This document shows, piece by piece, positions 23,889 to 34,812 of a stretch of 64,000 nt of DNA. This stretch comes from Semisulcospira habei. Lineage: Eukaryota; Mollusca; Gastropoda; Semisulcospiridae. Position 1 is the first letter of the stretch, and each line of letters starts with the position of its first letter. A program made the translations under genes and the position numbers. The notes beneath the pieces are model-generated. The model saw only the letters and a list, made by a program, of their open reading frames with translations. It was not told the DNA's origin and did not search any database. The stretch spans positions 169,185,528 to 169,249,527 of the forward strand of contig BTPG01000002.1 in the NCBI GenBank assembly GCA_036245525.1, read 5' to 3'.

Positions 23889-24244
23889 ACTTCGCTCAAT
23901 TCAATTCAATTCAATTCAATAAACTTTATTTATCCCGCTATGCGCAAGTAAAGCGCTCCGACAGGCTCAGTGACTTAGATAGACCAGAAAACTTACATTA
24001 AAATATTCACACAATAATGATACAAACGATCAATTCAATTAAAATCTAATGTTTTTTTTTAAACAGCACAACATTAATAAATAAAATTTATGTTAAACAA
24101 AACAAAAACATACGTGCACATATCAGCTCATATCACCACACAATGCACAGCAGTAAAAACGGTTTTTAAAAAAGTAATTAATTTAAGACAATAATTTTTA
24201 AATGAAATTACAAAAAAATAATAATAATAAAATGAAATAAAAAT
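23889..24244 (-). mobile_element. 3' end of a retroposon with (TTGAA)n tail
   Basis: On the minus strand, GAGCGCTTTAC is followed by ATAAATAAAGTTTATTG and a (AATTG)n tail. No reverse transcriptase frame is attached. Confidence 0.55.
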
Positions 24245-24639
24245 ATTCGATCATTCTGAGAGTCGTCCGTCTAAACGTACTCTCTCTACAGTGACACGCG
24301 AAGCTGAGACAAGTGACACCTATCGGAATACCATAGTTATCGCTATCACAATCACGGATGTTAAATCGGAATGTGGTTGTATTAATGGCGAACTGCCTGC
24401 GGCCAGATAGTTTCATAATCGCCTGGTATCCGTGACCATATGCGGAAACTAAGTCAAATGAGCGTCATGATTTATTCAGTCACAACACCGCCGCTAGACC
24501 GGAAGCTTAGAGTTTAATGCTGAAATGCACGAATAACGCATACGTCCTACCCTCAGCCACAGTGCTTATAATATATGAAGTCAGAGCAGGGATTTGAAAG
24601 CAAATCTGGTAGGACTATATCTGCATTAGCACATTCTTC
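24245..24639. other. Non-coding, nothing recognised
   Basis: No gene or repeat recognised. Confidence 0.45.
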
Positions 24640-24801
24640 TCCAGGACCGAAATCCGCAAATGTTAAAGTTGCCCTCTGAAGAATGTATTACACTTCTGAA
24701 AACAAATCGAGCGTGATAGGCGCCACGCTATTCTGGCACAATCCTTGAACTATCACGCTCGATCCATGTCTTGCCGTGGCGTGTCGGAGTTGAATGAGTT
24801 A
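24640..24801. mobile_element. HP-A element, one hairpin arm deleted
   Basis: Carries the GACCGAAATCCGCAAATG left part and CACGCTATTCTGGCAC right arm, but most of the left arm is gone. It ends GTTGAATGAGTTA. Confidence 0.65.
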
Positions 24802-24866
24802 GAAAGGTTTCCTGGTATAAGAGGTATTTCAAGATTTGCGCGTGTTTCGAGAAAATAACATTGGAT

Positions 24867-25250
24867 TTAACCCCTTGACTGCCGAGGAAAAGTAAACACG
24901 ATCCAACTACAAGAGGTATAGTTCCTCATGAGCCCCTGCAGTGTGTGGGGGCTAATGAGGATCTATGCCTCTTGATGAGACCATTTTGTATCCATGATCT
25001 CTGGACGGGGCCAATGGCCACAGCCGAAGGCCATACGATGTTGAATACACTGGTTCTCGTCTGATCACCGAAGTTAAGCAACGTCGGGCTCGGTTAGTAC
25101 TTGGATGGGTGACCACCTGGGAACACCAAGTGCTGTCATTAGTATTAAAAACCGCCGTGAGATGGCCTTAGTTGCCTACCCAAATAACTAACTAACTAAC
25201 TAACTCTGGACGGGTGTAGCTTGTGGTCATTGAACGATGAACAAAGATTT
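24867..25250. mobile_element. HP-B element interrupted by a 5S SINE
   Basis: TTAA (24867-24870) then CCCCTTGACTGCCGAGG, with the hairpin at 24908-24974. The right part stops at 25009 and resumes at 25204 with CTCTGGACGGG and TGTAGCTTGTGGTCATTG. The right TTAA was not found. Confidence 0.8.
25010..25203 (+). mobile_element. 5S-rRNA-derived SINE (SINE3-like) with 11-bp target duplication
   Basis: 25022-25136 is clearly 5S rRNA: TTGAATACACTGGTTCTCGT, AAGTTAAGCAACGTCGGGCT and TACTTGGATGGGTGACC mark the internal promoter elements used by RNA polymerase III. A tail follows with GCCGTGAGATGGCCTTAG and (AACT)n. CTCTGGACGGG at 24999-25009 recurs at 25204-25214, bracketing the insert, so this is a retroposed SINE and not a 5S locus. 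Confidence 0.9.
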
Positions 25251-25449
25251 GAAAACGAATTGTGCGTCCAGTGGCAGGGAAGTGTTTTGATATCGCATGT
25301 TAGTCCGGGTTTTTAATCCACTGATTTCGTCCAAACGCGTGCGATTTTTTAACTTCTTCTGATTTCCGAGCGTCAATTTTGAGAACAAACAGAGAACACA
25401 ACAAACAGAGATTAGTCCCTTTTGCCAGGTCACACTAATAACATGAGCG

Positions 25450-25515
25450 ACCTTGATAGTTCAACAGCATTATCTCTAGGCGTCGTGCTGTTCTGGCACC
25501 ACCTATAAACGTGGT
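25450..25515. mobile_element. HP-A fragment
   Basis: Retains TGATAGTTCAA and CTGTTCTGGCACCACC with the middle collapsed. Confidence 0.5.
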
Positions 25516-25516
25516 G

Positions 25517-25745
25517 CACGAATTAAGCCTTTCTCTGCCAAAGGACACAGTCCTGTGTTCTTGAAATCGTAAATTTTATCCAAGACCAAAGATCCCCAGG
25601 CGTCCAGTGGACATAGACACAAAGTGGTTTCAGCAAGAGTCATAGATCCTCATGAACCCCCGCATCTGCGGGGGCTCATGAGGATCAATACCTCTTGCAT
25701 CTGGGTGTTGTTCCGTTTTTTCGGCCGTGAATGGGTTCATAATTG
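25517..25745. mobile_element. HP-B element
   Basis: The hairpin at 25633-25698 has tip CCCCCGCATCTGCGGGGG. Outer parts CTCTGCCAAAGG and GGCCGTGAATGGGTT correspond to the family ends; no TTAA is preserved. Confidence 0.65.
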
Positions 25746-26040
25746 GGCCCATGCAGTTCAAAGTGTGAACTCCATATATTTCTCTGAATAATCAGTTACA
25801 CAATATGTGTTGTCGCTCTGCCTGCTAGCTGCATGAAAGTTTTGTTTTGTGAAGTGACAGGACAAGATCTTGTCTTTGCAGGATTAACTCGTGTTTTACA
25901 CGTACATACAGACATACAATATAACTTTCAGGTGTCGCGTTGTAACCGTTCCGGTACTTCTTTCACAATGACAAAGTGTTGATATTCATTTACACCTTGT
26001 TTTATTTTAAGACCCGCATTTTAGTCTCAATGGCCAGACG
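25746..26040. other. Non-coding, nothing recognised
   Basis: No gene or repeat recognised. Confidence 0.45.
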
Positions 26041-26400
26041 TTTAGGCTTCCCGCCGTAAAAGGGTAGGACCTTGGGGTGAAACCCCCCCCCCCCCGCCCT
26101 CACCCCTCCCCCTCCCCTCCCTCCGCCACGCGCTCCCTCTCACCCCGTTTTTCGATACTGACTTTGGCTGGTGGTGAGAAGGTGGAAGGTCAGACAGCTG
26201 GCGCGCTTGGAAGCAAGGTCTAGCGTCGGGGAGGCCTTTAGTGTGTCAGGCTGAAGGTCCCAAAGAAAACGTTGCACACCCCCCCCCCCCCCCCCACAAC
26301 CACCACCACTCGCGGGGGGGGGGGGGGGGGGTGGAGGGGGTTGTTCAAAATTTTCTAGTTGGGACCTTCAACCCCTCGAGGTAACTGATCAGCCCTGCAT
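26041..26400. mobile_element. Degenerate copy of the hAT-like element
   Basis: Shares AAGGTCTAGCGTCGG, GAGGCCTTT and GAAGGTCCCAAA with the better copy at 55126-55438, with long C and G runs between. Ends are eroded. Confidence 0.55.
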
Positions 26401-27665
26401 GAGATGGCCTTTTGTAGCCTGCGCGGCATTTGAATCCGTATAATTAACGCACCCAGTGCCTAGTCGCTACAGTCCTCTGACATATATTGTATATAATTAT
26501 ATTATTATTGCCTACAAGTAAAATTGCGTTTTCTGTCCTCGTTAGTACTGAAGGCGTCCTACTTTGCGCACTTTGGACCAAGCACTGCCTGGCACCAGGG
26601 GATATTGCCGCGATAACTCCGTTAATATCCGCTTCACAAACTCTCAGGCAATTTGATACGTCGCCTGGGGAAGGTATGTATCTATTGAAGGGGAAGCCAA
26701 CTTTGTGCCGCAACGCTTGCGGTGTAAACTTACCTTCATCTAGATGACTCTCCCTGTCGGAGGATATGGGTGATATATGGATGAGTTTCTGTCAGCAACA
26801 CGCATAGATTCGCATGTTGTATGTAGTAAGACGCTCGTTTAAGGACTGCCCGTGGGCGACGGTTTTGCGTGCATACTGCATGAGAATTGAAAGCTTTTCC
26901 ACCTCGTATTTGCGCCACTGGCCAGGTCAGGAAACCGCATGGTCGACATTTCGATTATCTGCGATGCATTTATCGTACCGGATAGTTTCCGGTGGAAATT
27001 AATATTGGCAAGAATTAAAGAAGCAAGTAATTTATTGAAGAGGACTGATAATTAAACGCTTTTCAGATATTTTGTTAGATTTTTGTCTTATTGCTTTAGT
27101 TCTTTTCTCTTTTTTTTTTTTTTTTTTTTTTGTTTCAGCACATTTTAAAAACAACCGGTGGTTTTTTGTTTTTGTTTTTGGCTGAGGGGTGTTATTTCAA
27201 ACCTAGAGATATATTCTGATTTGCTTTATTTGTTTGAGAAGTTCAGGTGTAAGATTAACATCTTTTGACAGCAGAGTAAATGATGACTCTACTGACATTT
27301 TACCTCGGGGAGAGGGGGGGGGGAGGGGGGGGGGGATTGTGACAAAGAGAAAAACTACAGCATCTAGCTCCATATATAATGCCCTCCGTATATGTATGAC
27401 GACGGAATAACTATTTTGTTACGAGCCCAGGTGTCGAAATCTACTCCCTCGGAAATATGACCAAACACAGTTTTTGTTCCTCTGTCCTATTTGCCTCATT
27501 CATTGTCCCCCCGCAACGCTGTAAGACACTTCCGCGGCTATTGATGCGGGATACTTGAATTACCGTATCGCATTGTGTACTGGTTTGAAATTTTGGACTT
27601 TACGGCGTAAGTATGCGGGCCCAGAATTACACATAAGCACAAACAAGGTCATTTTGTCTAACTTT
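26401..27665. other. Non-coding with T and G runs
   Basis: Contains a T run (27114-27132) and G runs (27316-27336). Short frames show no known domain. Confidence 0.4.
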
Positions 27666-27845
27666 TTAACCCATTCAGCCCTGACGCACAGCAGCAGGAG
27701 ATGGGTCGACCATGATAATTCAAGGGTAGTGCCAGATTAGCTTAGCACCTATCATGGTCGATCCGTCTCCTGCAACTGGTGCATAGTCATTAGATGACGC
27801 CTCCAATATTTGGGAAGTACGGCCGTCGGGCTGAATGAGTTTTAA
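27666..27845. mobile_element. HP-A element, right arm deleted
   Basis: TTAA at 27666-27669 and 27842-27845. The left arm is complete to GATTAGCTTAGCAC, but the right arm is reduced to ATCATGGTCGATCC. Confidence 0.75.
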
Positions 27846-28364
27846 AAATGATTTTTTTTTTTTTTAAAGTTAAAACTACACGCTTCTTGAAAAGGGGTGG
27901 GGGGTTGGAGGGGAGGCGGGGGTTAGCGGGGGGGGGGGGGGGGGGGTGGGGGGCCTGTCCGCCTGTCGTCAGTAACTCACACTGACTTTTAGTCTTCCCT
28001 GTCCTTTTATTCTTTTTTTTATATAATTTTTCCAGTTTTTTTTTTAATTCTATATTCGTCACATTACAAACCATATTGGTGGGGAGATTTTCTTGTGTAT
28101 TTCAATTGTATTATTGTGATGTGCTTATTACCCCCTGTGTTGAATTGCGTTTTCTGCATAAATTCAAGACATCCCTGCGGCGTACGTGTATTGCGAAATA
28201 TCAGCGCATGTGAGAATGACGTCATTACAAATTTCGCTTCAAAAATTGCTCTGCAGTGGTTGATATTCAAACAACTCAGCACGACGAACCCAGGCTAAGT
28301 CTTTCTGTTTTCTTGCATTACCCTTGAAGTAACATGCTCATTCGTAAGCAAAGGAAAATACCGA
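27846..28364. other. Non-coding with T, G and A runs
   Basis: T run at 27851-27865 and G run at 27929-27946. Nothing coding. Confidence 0.4.
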
Positions 28365-28500
28365 CAATCAAAAGAAACGCGCTTAAAAATGACAATAAAA
28401 CCGCAATTCATAAGTAAATTGTGTAGTAGTTGTCCTTTCGATGCTTGTTTCTTTCTGTTTGCATTTTACACGCTTGGCAGTTGCCTTTTCTTATTCAGTC
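28365..28500. mobile_element. HP-S element, short copy
   Basis: AACGCGCTTAAAAATGACAA / AATTCATAAGTAAATTGTGT pairing, then ACACGCTTGGCAGTTGCC. Confidence 0.6.
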
Positions 28501-28641
28501 CGGGCTTCCTTTGTAAGAAATCTTTAGAGGACAAACTCTGCGCTTGGGATTTCGGTCCCAGAGCACAATATGATGAACCGATATGCTCGTGTCTCGCACA
28601 ACGTTTTCATAATTTTTAGCAGACGATTGGAAAATGAGCTA

Positions 28642-28734
28642 CTAACCCTTTGGCTGTCGGCAGCGCTTTTTTGTCGAGGCGATTCCGACAGGAATCGCCT
28701 CGACAAAAAGCCCTGCCGAAAGTCAGAGGGTTAA
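28642..28734. mobile_element. HP-E micro-palindrome
   Basis: CTAACCCTTTGGCTGTCGG on the left and CCGAAAGTCAGAGGGTTAA on the right, with stem GTCGAGGCGATTCC / GGAATCGCCTCGAC. One TTAA is intact (28731-28734) and the other has become CTAA. Confidence 0.8.
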
Positions 28735-28789
28735 CCCCTTTATTGCCAGGGGAGGCAAATTCGGGGGCGGGGTGGGGGTGGGGTCTTCT

Positions 28790-29790
28790 TTCTCACGTGC
28801 GAAGCAAAAGTGAGTCTATGTTCTGGTCCTTTCGTCTGTGGTCAACTTTAACGTTGGCATTTTCTCGGAGACTATTCAAGCCACAGTCTTCAAACTTGGC
28901 CCAAGGATACTTTGTGGCAAGGCCTTTCTAAACATATTAATTTGAGTGACCTCTCTCAAAGGTCAAGGTTTCATGGGAGGAGGAAATAGGCCCAAAATTG
29001 CCATATTTTGACAAAATAGATTTGTACTATTCACAACTTCAAACCCAAACTTGGTACAAAGATACCCGATGGTAAGACCGTCTTATGCATACTAATTTGG
29101 TTGATCCCTCGGAAAGGTGAAGGGTCAAAAGAGCTCAGGGAACAGGTGAAAAATAGCCATATTTTTGCAAAAGATGTTTTTCTCAAATACTAATTACAAC
29201 TTCAAACCCAAACTTGGTACAAAGATACCTGATGGTATGACCTATCTACGCATACTAATTTGGATGACACCTCGAAATGGTCATGGGTCACAAGAGGTCG
29301 GCAAATGTGTGTAAATAAACAATGTTTGATAGAATGGTAGTTTTTATCAACATTATTGTAAAGTTTTCAATCGAATTTCGCTCAAAGGTAGCTGGTGATA
29401 AGACCTTCGCATGTAGTGCTTACTAATGTAGTTGACCCATCACAAAGGGATGATCAAAAAATAGGCTTTAAAAAGCCATATTTTGACCCCCAGAAAACGT
29501 TTTTTCCACAAATACTATTCACAAATTCAAACCCAAACTTGGCACAAAGATACCTGATGGTAAGATCTATCTATGCATACTAATTTGGACGATCCTTTGG
29601 TAAGGTCAAGGGTCACAAAAGATCGGTAAATGTGTGAAAAATGCCAGTTTGTGTTAGAATTGTACTTTTATCAAAGTTTTTGCAAACTTTTCAATCAAAT
29701 TTGGCGTCAAGTTTCCTGAGGGCAAGACATTTCTATGCATACTAATTTAGTCGACTTATCGCAATTCATGGTAAATTCAACGTCAAAGAT
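28790..29790. repeat. Dispersed repeat with internal ~160-bp tandem units
   Basis: Starts CACGTGCGAAGCAAAAGTGA. AACCCAAACTTGGTACAAAG followed by GATGGTAAGACC and GCATACTAATTTGG recurs at about 29040, 29200 and 29530. It is homologous to 34812-35535 and to the intron piece at 43503-43737. Short frames are not conserved. Confidence 0.8.
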
Positions 29791-29846
29791 CCCCAGCTTT
29801 CAAAGGAAACGTGGAAACCAAGTGGTTTCAGCAAGAGGCATTATAA

Positions 29847-30007
29847 GTTATTGGTAGCAGGGATTTGCTACACGGACTCTTGTAGGCCTCAGGGAGGTCA
29901 AAGGAACCATTGTACCCCGAAGGCCGAAGGCCTGAGGGGTACAATGGTTCCTTTGACCTCCCGAAGGCCTACAAGGGTCCGTGCAGCAAGCCTCTGCTAC
30001 CAATAAC
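29847..30007. mobile_element. HP-G long palindrome
   Basis: GTTATTGGTAGCAG at the left is mirrored by CTGCTACCAATAAC at the right. The arms are about 75 bases with few mismatches (GGAGGTCAAAGGAACC / GGTTCCTTTGACCTCC). It lies next to HP-B-like flanking sequence (GTGGTTTCAGCAAGAGGCA). Confidence 0.75.
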
Positions 30008-30375
30008 GTATTTGTTTTCATTCCTCCGTTATTTTTTGTAAAAGAAATCAAGAAGACATCTTCCGACCTGGATCACGCCAAACATGACTGACGTCAAAGA
30101 AATATAGATTTATACATAATAGACTTATGACGTAATTTAAAATATTTCATGACGTTGCCATATCCAGTACTGAGTGTGCTTGTTGTTTCGAACAACACTA
30201 AGTAACTTTTTTACTTTAGAACGTTTTGGGTGATCTTTTATAGAACAAAACTTGCATCCAAGATGCGTCACAAAGAGGGCTACAAGAAGTCCGCCATTTG
30301 TCGCTACGTTTTTGTCTCACGGTCACATGGTACGGTTTGCGCTAAAGGGACTGGCCCGTGACGTAGGGATGAAAA

Positions 30376-30423
30376 CAAAGATCCTTATGGGCCTCCGCAG
30401 TTGCGGAGCCCCATGAGGATCTC
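30376..30423. mobile_element. HP-B palindrome, short
   Basis: AGATCCTTATGGGCCTCCGC and GCGGAGCCCCATGAGGATCT. The CTCCGC/GCGGAG variant is shared by both arms. Confidence 0.65.
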
Positions 30424-30780
30424 GTTCAGGTGGCTGGTCTTGAGTTTTTGTTGGCAGCGATGAGGTTAATCGTTCTGGAAGTGCGGAATAAGATTATTTT
30501 CGAACATGCAGCTTTGACATTTACTTTTCTCTGCCCACGACAGCTAGCAGGAAAAAAAAATTCTGAAAAAAAAGTCTCGTTTGGACTGAGCTGAACTTTG
30601 AAGCTGCGCTAGCACGTGGACTGAACTAGCGGCTTTTTTTCAGAGACATTGAATGACCGTTCAAAAACCATCGTGTCAGAAATCAGTTCATCCTCACAGA
30701 AGTAATTTGCACACAAAACAATCACTTTCCACTGGCGTTAAAGATACAATCCGACTGATTGACTTCTAGCGTGTGTAAAC
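30424..30780. other. Non-coding, nothing recognised
   Basis: Apart from A runs near 30550-30573, nothing was recognised. Confidence 0.4.
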
Positions 30781-30940
30781 TGTTGAACACATCCGCCGCC
30801 GAAAATAAACGTGAACCTGATCCAACTGCAAGAGGCATAGATCCTCATGAGCCCCCGCAATTGCGGGGGCTCATGAGGATCTATGCCTCTTGCTAACACC
30901 GCTCTGCATCCGTGTTAAGGGGTTCATGTCTTTTGGTCAG
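30781..30940. mobile_element. HP-B element with a perfect 66-base palindrome
   Basis: 30828-30893 is exactly self-complementary: 33-base arms from GCAAGAGGCATAGATCC to the tip CGCAATTGCG with no loop. Flanks carry CCGAAAATAAACGTG and AAGGGGTTCA. Confidence 0.85.
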
Positions 30941-31308
30941 TGATGCCAAGGAGAAGACCACAGCGATGTACACAGCTTGTTTGTCCGTTTGTTTGACGTG
31001 AAAAACATTGCTCTACCTGAATTATTGCGGGTGTCTCCTCGTACCCGTATTCGGCACTTCTCAAAAAGAGTTGATTCTTTTGTCTGCGGTTTTTAGATCA
31101 CGATGTATATAACCTTAGATGAGAAATGATAGAACATCCAGGCAGCCGGGATCGGCGGTACTACACTCCATGAATGATTTATAAAATCGCCCACCGTCTA
31201 CACGTGATAAACTGCGTGGGCAAAATGCACAAAGATCACACCTCTTTTTATTAATAAGAGACCAAAAAAAAAAAAAAAACGTAATCTTTCATTGTAGCAC
31301 GTCGCGAT
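30941..31308. other. Non-coding, nothing recognised
   Basis: Nothing recognised except an A run at 31264-31279. Confidence 0.4.
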
Positions 31309-31505
<197 letters not shown>

Positions 31506-32343
31506 TAATTACGATATTTATAATGCGCTTATCCTATAATAATTATAACTCTAAGCGCGCACTCACAACTAGCGCACACATAAGCACGCTTTTTTGGCAA
31601 TGACTCACGTACCACAAATACATTACGACAGTCAGCTTGGGGTGGGGAGTGTGGTGATGTTATAGTGCTAGAACTGTTGAAAGAGGTGAGTTTTGAGGGC
31701 GCCGGATTGGAAGGAGGAGAGAGAATGTTTCTGACGGAGTGAGAGTGGGAGAGTGTTCCAGGTGGTAGACGGAGAAGGAGCGGGACCCGAAAGTGCTGAG
31801 TTTGGTGCAGGGGATGTGGAGGCGGAGAGGGTTTGAGGCGGAGCGGAGGGAGCGGGAAGGAGTGTAGGGGTGAAGTAGGTTGGAGAGATAGGCAGGAGCG
31901 TAGTTGTTAAGGGATTTGTAGCAGAGAGAAAGAATCTTGTATTGGATGCGTTGGGGGATGGGGAGCCAGTGAAGGAGTTTGAGCAGTGGAGTGATGTGGT
32001 CGGATTTCTTCTTTCTGAGGACGAGCATTGTTCTGGACGCGCTGGAGAGTGAATGTGGTGGAGTGAGGGAGGCCGGAAAGGAGAGAGTTGCAATAGTGGA
32101 TGCGATATAAGATGAGAGAGACAGCAAGTTTGGTGGCAGCTTCGGTGGTGAGGTATTTTCTGATCTGACTAATGCGACGGAGGTGGAAATAGCATAGAAA
32201 GCAAAGTGTACTGTCTCACAGTATCTAGTCACGCTTAGATCTGACAGTTTAAGTAGGCATTGATCAGTGTTCATGTCGACTTCGAGGAGTGGTATAGTGT
32301 GGGCAACGTACCGCTGAAATCCGACCTCCCCGCGCGGATGCAA
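31506..32343 (-). pseudogene. LINE reverse transcriptase C-terminal fragment
   Basis: On the minus strand the frame gives DHITPLLKLLHWLPIPQRI, then KILSLCYKSLNNYAPAYL, PSRSLRSAS and LSTFGSRSFSVY. This is the conserved C-terminal part of CR1/L2-type LINE polyproteins. The last part shifts frame (WNTLPLSLRQ appears in another frame). A 3' UTR with GCGCTTAGAG and TATAAATATCG ends in the (TA)n tract. It is 5'-truncated. Confidence 0.8.
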
Positions 32344-32451
32344 CTCGAATCAGTACCTTAAAGGGATGTACAATATTGCCGACAGTCACAGTTTTAAAAT
32401 AATTCCTATGATGCCCTCCATTTGAGGAGCACAGATGCTAGTAAAGCAAGG
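32344..32451. other. Spacer
   Basis: Nothing recognised. Confidence 0.4.
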
Positions 32452-32516
32452 ACAAGAGTCATATATTCTCATGAGCCCCTGCGGTCGCATGGGCTCATGA
32501 GAATCTATGACTCTTG
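32452..32516. mobile_element. HP-B palindrome
   Basis: CAAGAGTCATATATTCTCAT and GAGAATCTATGACTCTTG: both the GTC/GAC and the TTCTC/GAGAA variants are mirrored in the two arms. Confidence 0.75.
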
Positions 32517-32639
32517 AAACTGTTGTCGAAGATACTGCTTTTGACCGTTCTCGACAATCGCACGCCTAAACCCCGCTTATTTGTGCTATCCGAGGAGCTG
32601 AGGCGCTAGTAGAGGACACGGCCGATTACTGTTCGCAAA

Positions 32640-32690
32640 ACGCTTAGATTCTCATGAGCCGATGCTGGGGCAAATGAGAATCTGTGTTCT
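32640..32690. mobile_element. HP-B remnant
   Basis: AGATTCTCATGAGCC faces AATGAGAATCTGTG, with most of the stem lost. Confidence 0.5.
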
Positions 32691-33085
32691 TTCCAGCAGA
32701 CGGCTAATGGATTTGATATTAGTGATAATATTGACCGTTCTTTGCGATGCATTGTGTTTCTTCACGTCATGACGCCTCTAACGAGTGTTGAGAATCGCTG
32801 GGCGGGCAACAAGGTTTTCCATCTTGATGGAGCGATGTATTCATAGCTCCTCAGAATCCGTGTAGTTACGGTCCGTGACGAAATTAGCACCACAATGCTG
32901 AATTAAACGAACTAAAATGGCTAGATTGGACCGAGGCGTTGCCTGAATCTGCGTTGGAAATAGCACATTGACGACAGTGGGCGAGATGGTATCGTTGTGA
33001 CGCTAGAGGCGTCGTATACACGACGCCACAGGCGTTTGTAGAGGGAACTTGGCTACAAAAGATCGCAGCAGAGTTCCGCGTTTAA
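32691..33085. other. Non-coding, nothing recognised
   Basis: No gene or repeat recognised. Confidence 0.4.
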
Positions 33086-33176
33086 CTAACCCTTTGTGTG
33101 TCGGTAGCGGGTTTTTCGCGATGATTCCTGTAGGATTCATCGCGACAAAAACCGCTACCGATACACAAAGTGTTAA
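33086..33176. mobile_element. HP-E micro-palindrome
   Basis: (T)TAACCCTTTGTGTGTCGG and CCGATACACAAAGTGTTAA enclose a stem CGCGATGATTCCTG / AGGATTCATCGCG. The inner stem sequence differs from the copy at 28642, but both arms carry the change. Confidence 0.8.
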
Positions 33177-33561
33177 GACCATGAAGAAAAAAGCCACATG
33201 ATCTCGTTCCTGAATACCATTGGTCTCGCTTAGCATTTATTTCGAGTAAAGATCGAGGCTGCTAGCACGGCTTGGTGTGGCTTTTCAGTTGCGCTTCTAC
33301 TTAATTCTGTGCTCGACAGGCGTAATTTGGAGGTCGACAGCGCTCTTAGGCGGGTCACACATTGTGCCGTCGTTTGTTTACTCGAAATTTTCGGTGTACA
33401 ACGTCTTAATTGTGCATGTACGAGATTCATCATGGCAGCGAAACTCTACATTGGTCTGTTACTTAAACTGACATCTAACGTTACAGAACAACTATAGTAC
33501 CTGCGGCGGGGTGTGGTTTAACTACAAGCACCTGAAGTAAAGTCTCTCGACATCCTCTGTC
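33177..33561. other. Non-coding, nothing recognised
   Basis: Short frames on both strands; no domain. Confidence 0.4.
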
Positions 33562-33665
33562 CCGTGAAGTCAAGAGACAGTAAGTCCATTTCTGTGAAAA
33601 GTGATATTTTCATTGTATTGCAATGAAAAGCTCGCTCTTCACACAAAGTAGACTTACTGCCTTTT
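33562..33665. repeat. HP-F palindrome
   Basis: GACAGTAAGTCCATTTCTGT ... TTTTCATTGTATTGCAATGA ... GTAGACTTACTGCC. The centre CATTGTATTGCAATG is the family mark. Confidence 0.7.
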
Positions 33666-33867
33666 GCCTTCGCAGGGCCGGACTAGTACTACTAAAGGTC
33701 GACCTATAAATTATTCATAACTGACGAAGTTCTTGTGTTATCTGGCGGTGAAACAGTCTTTGTTACTTGTTGAATTTCGTCAGTCAGTCCTCTTTTGTTG
33801 GGCGTCGCAGAGGAGTGGAAGAAAGCTAAGCCTTTGTCGAAATGAGATTTTACGGCGTCAGTACGTT

Positions 33868-34087
33868 TAACGCTACACCCGGTCGAACGCTACCCAGCCA
33901 CAAGAGACAAACCCTCATGAGTTCCCGCAGTCGCGGGGGCTCATGAGGGTTTATGTCTCTTGTTAGTTGTATGTTCGTCATGCCTATTTTTGTCCCAATT
34001 GACATCCGTGTTCTTCACGCAAATGATGGCCAGTGCGCCGTCGTTTCGGACGCCGAAATTCGCGGTCACTGGAAGCGAAGGGGTTAA
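33868..34087. mobile_element. HP-B element
   Basis: Hairpin 33901-33962: CAAGAGACAAACCCTCATGA with CATGAGGGTTTATGTCTCTT. The ACCCTC/GAGGGT and GACA/TGTC variants are mirrored. Ends AAGGGG-TTAA at 34084-34087. Confidence 0.75.
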
Positions 34088-34448
34088 AGCGACCTTACTC
34101 CAGGGAGTAAAGGGGTTAACCGATCGCGACATCGCCTTCATACATGTTCTCAGTGTGTCTTACAACCATGCTGGGGCTAAATTATTCAAGTTTACACGTC
34201 TTAAAACGAAAGACATTTCCGCGGCTCACCAAAAAGTGAGGAGACCTTAAATAAAATTCATTTATTCATTCAAATTCATTCAGAAATCTCATACATTTCT
34301 TCTCTTCATTCTCCCGTGCACGCAAGAGAGTTTCTCTTCCGTTACGCTCAAAAGGCAGTGGGAAACCTCTGGGTACGTGTGCCTGCTCGCATGGCCGGAT
34401 TGTTTTGTTTTTTTTAAAAGGGGGGGGGGGGGGTGAGGGGTGGTAGAC

Positions 34449-34560
34449 GCCCAATGCGCAAAAGGCCATCGGGCCGACGTCGGCCGCGGATGGCCCGCGC
34501 ACAGGTGTGCGCGGGCCAACGGCGGCCGACGTCGGCCCGATGGGTTTTTGCGCACTGGGC
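34449..34560. mobile_element. HP-D palindrome
   Basis: GCCCAATGCGCAAAA and TTTTTGCGCACTGGGC ends. Inner stem GGGCCGACGTCGGCCG, then TGGCCCGCGCAC around a tiny loop. Very GC-rich compared with its surroundings. Confidence 0.8.
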
Positions 34561-34589
34561 AAGTCTTACTTGAGACAAAGCAACATCGA

Positions 34590-34812
34590 TAACCTCCGCT
34601 GAATCGACAAATTGTCAGTCGCTGCTTATCTTCATTATCGCAGAAGGAATGTTGCCATTTAGTAGTTGCCACATCCCTTCTGCGATAATGAAGATAAGTA
34701 GCGACTGATCTCTCTACCTTTGTTTGTTTGTCTGTTTTGAAAAGGGATATTTACGCGAAATATTAATAAATTGTGTTGTAACTGTCGTTTCTAAGCGTGT
34801 GGTTTTTTTTTA
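34590..34812. mobile_element. HP-S element missing its outer left arm
   Basis: The inner hairpin ATTATCGCAGAAGGAATG / CTTCTGCGATAATGAAG is intact and the right arm continues to TTTCTAAGCGTGTGG. The left outer arm is replaced by unrelated sequence. Confidence 0.75.

Noticed and set aside
25022..25136. Functional 5S rRNA gene
   Set aside because: It differs from animal 5S at several positions, is joined to a SINE tail and is bracketed by a target duplication, so it is a retroposed SINE.
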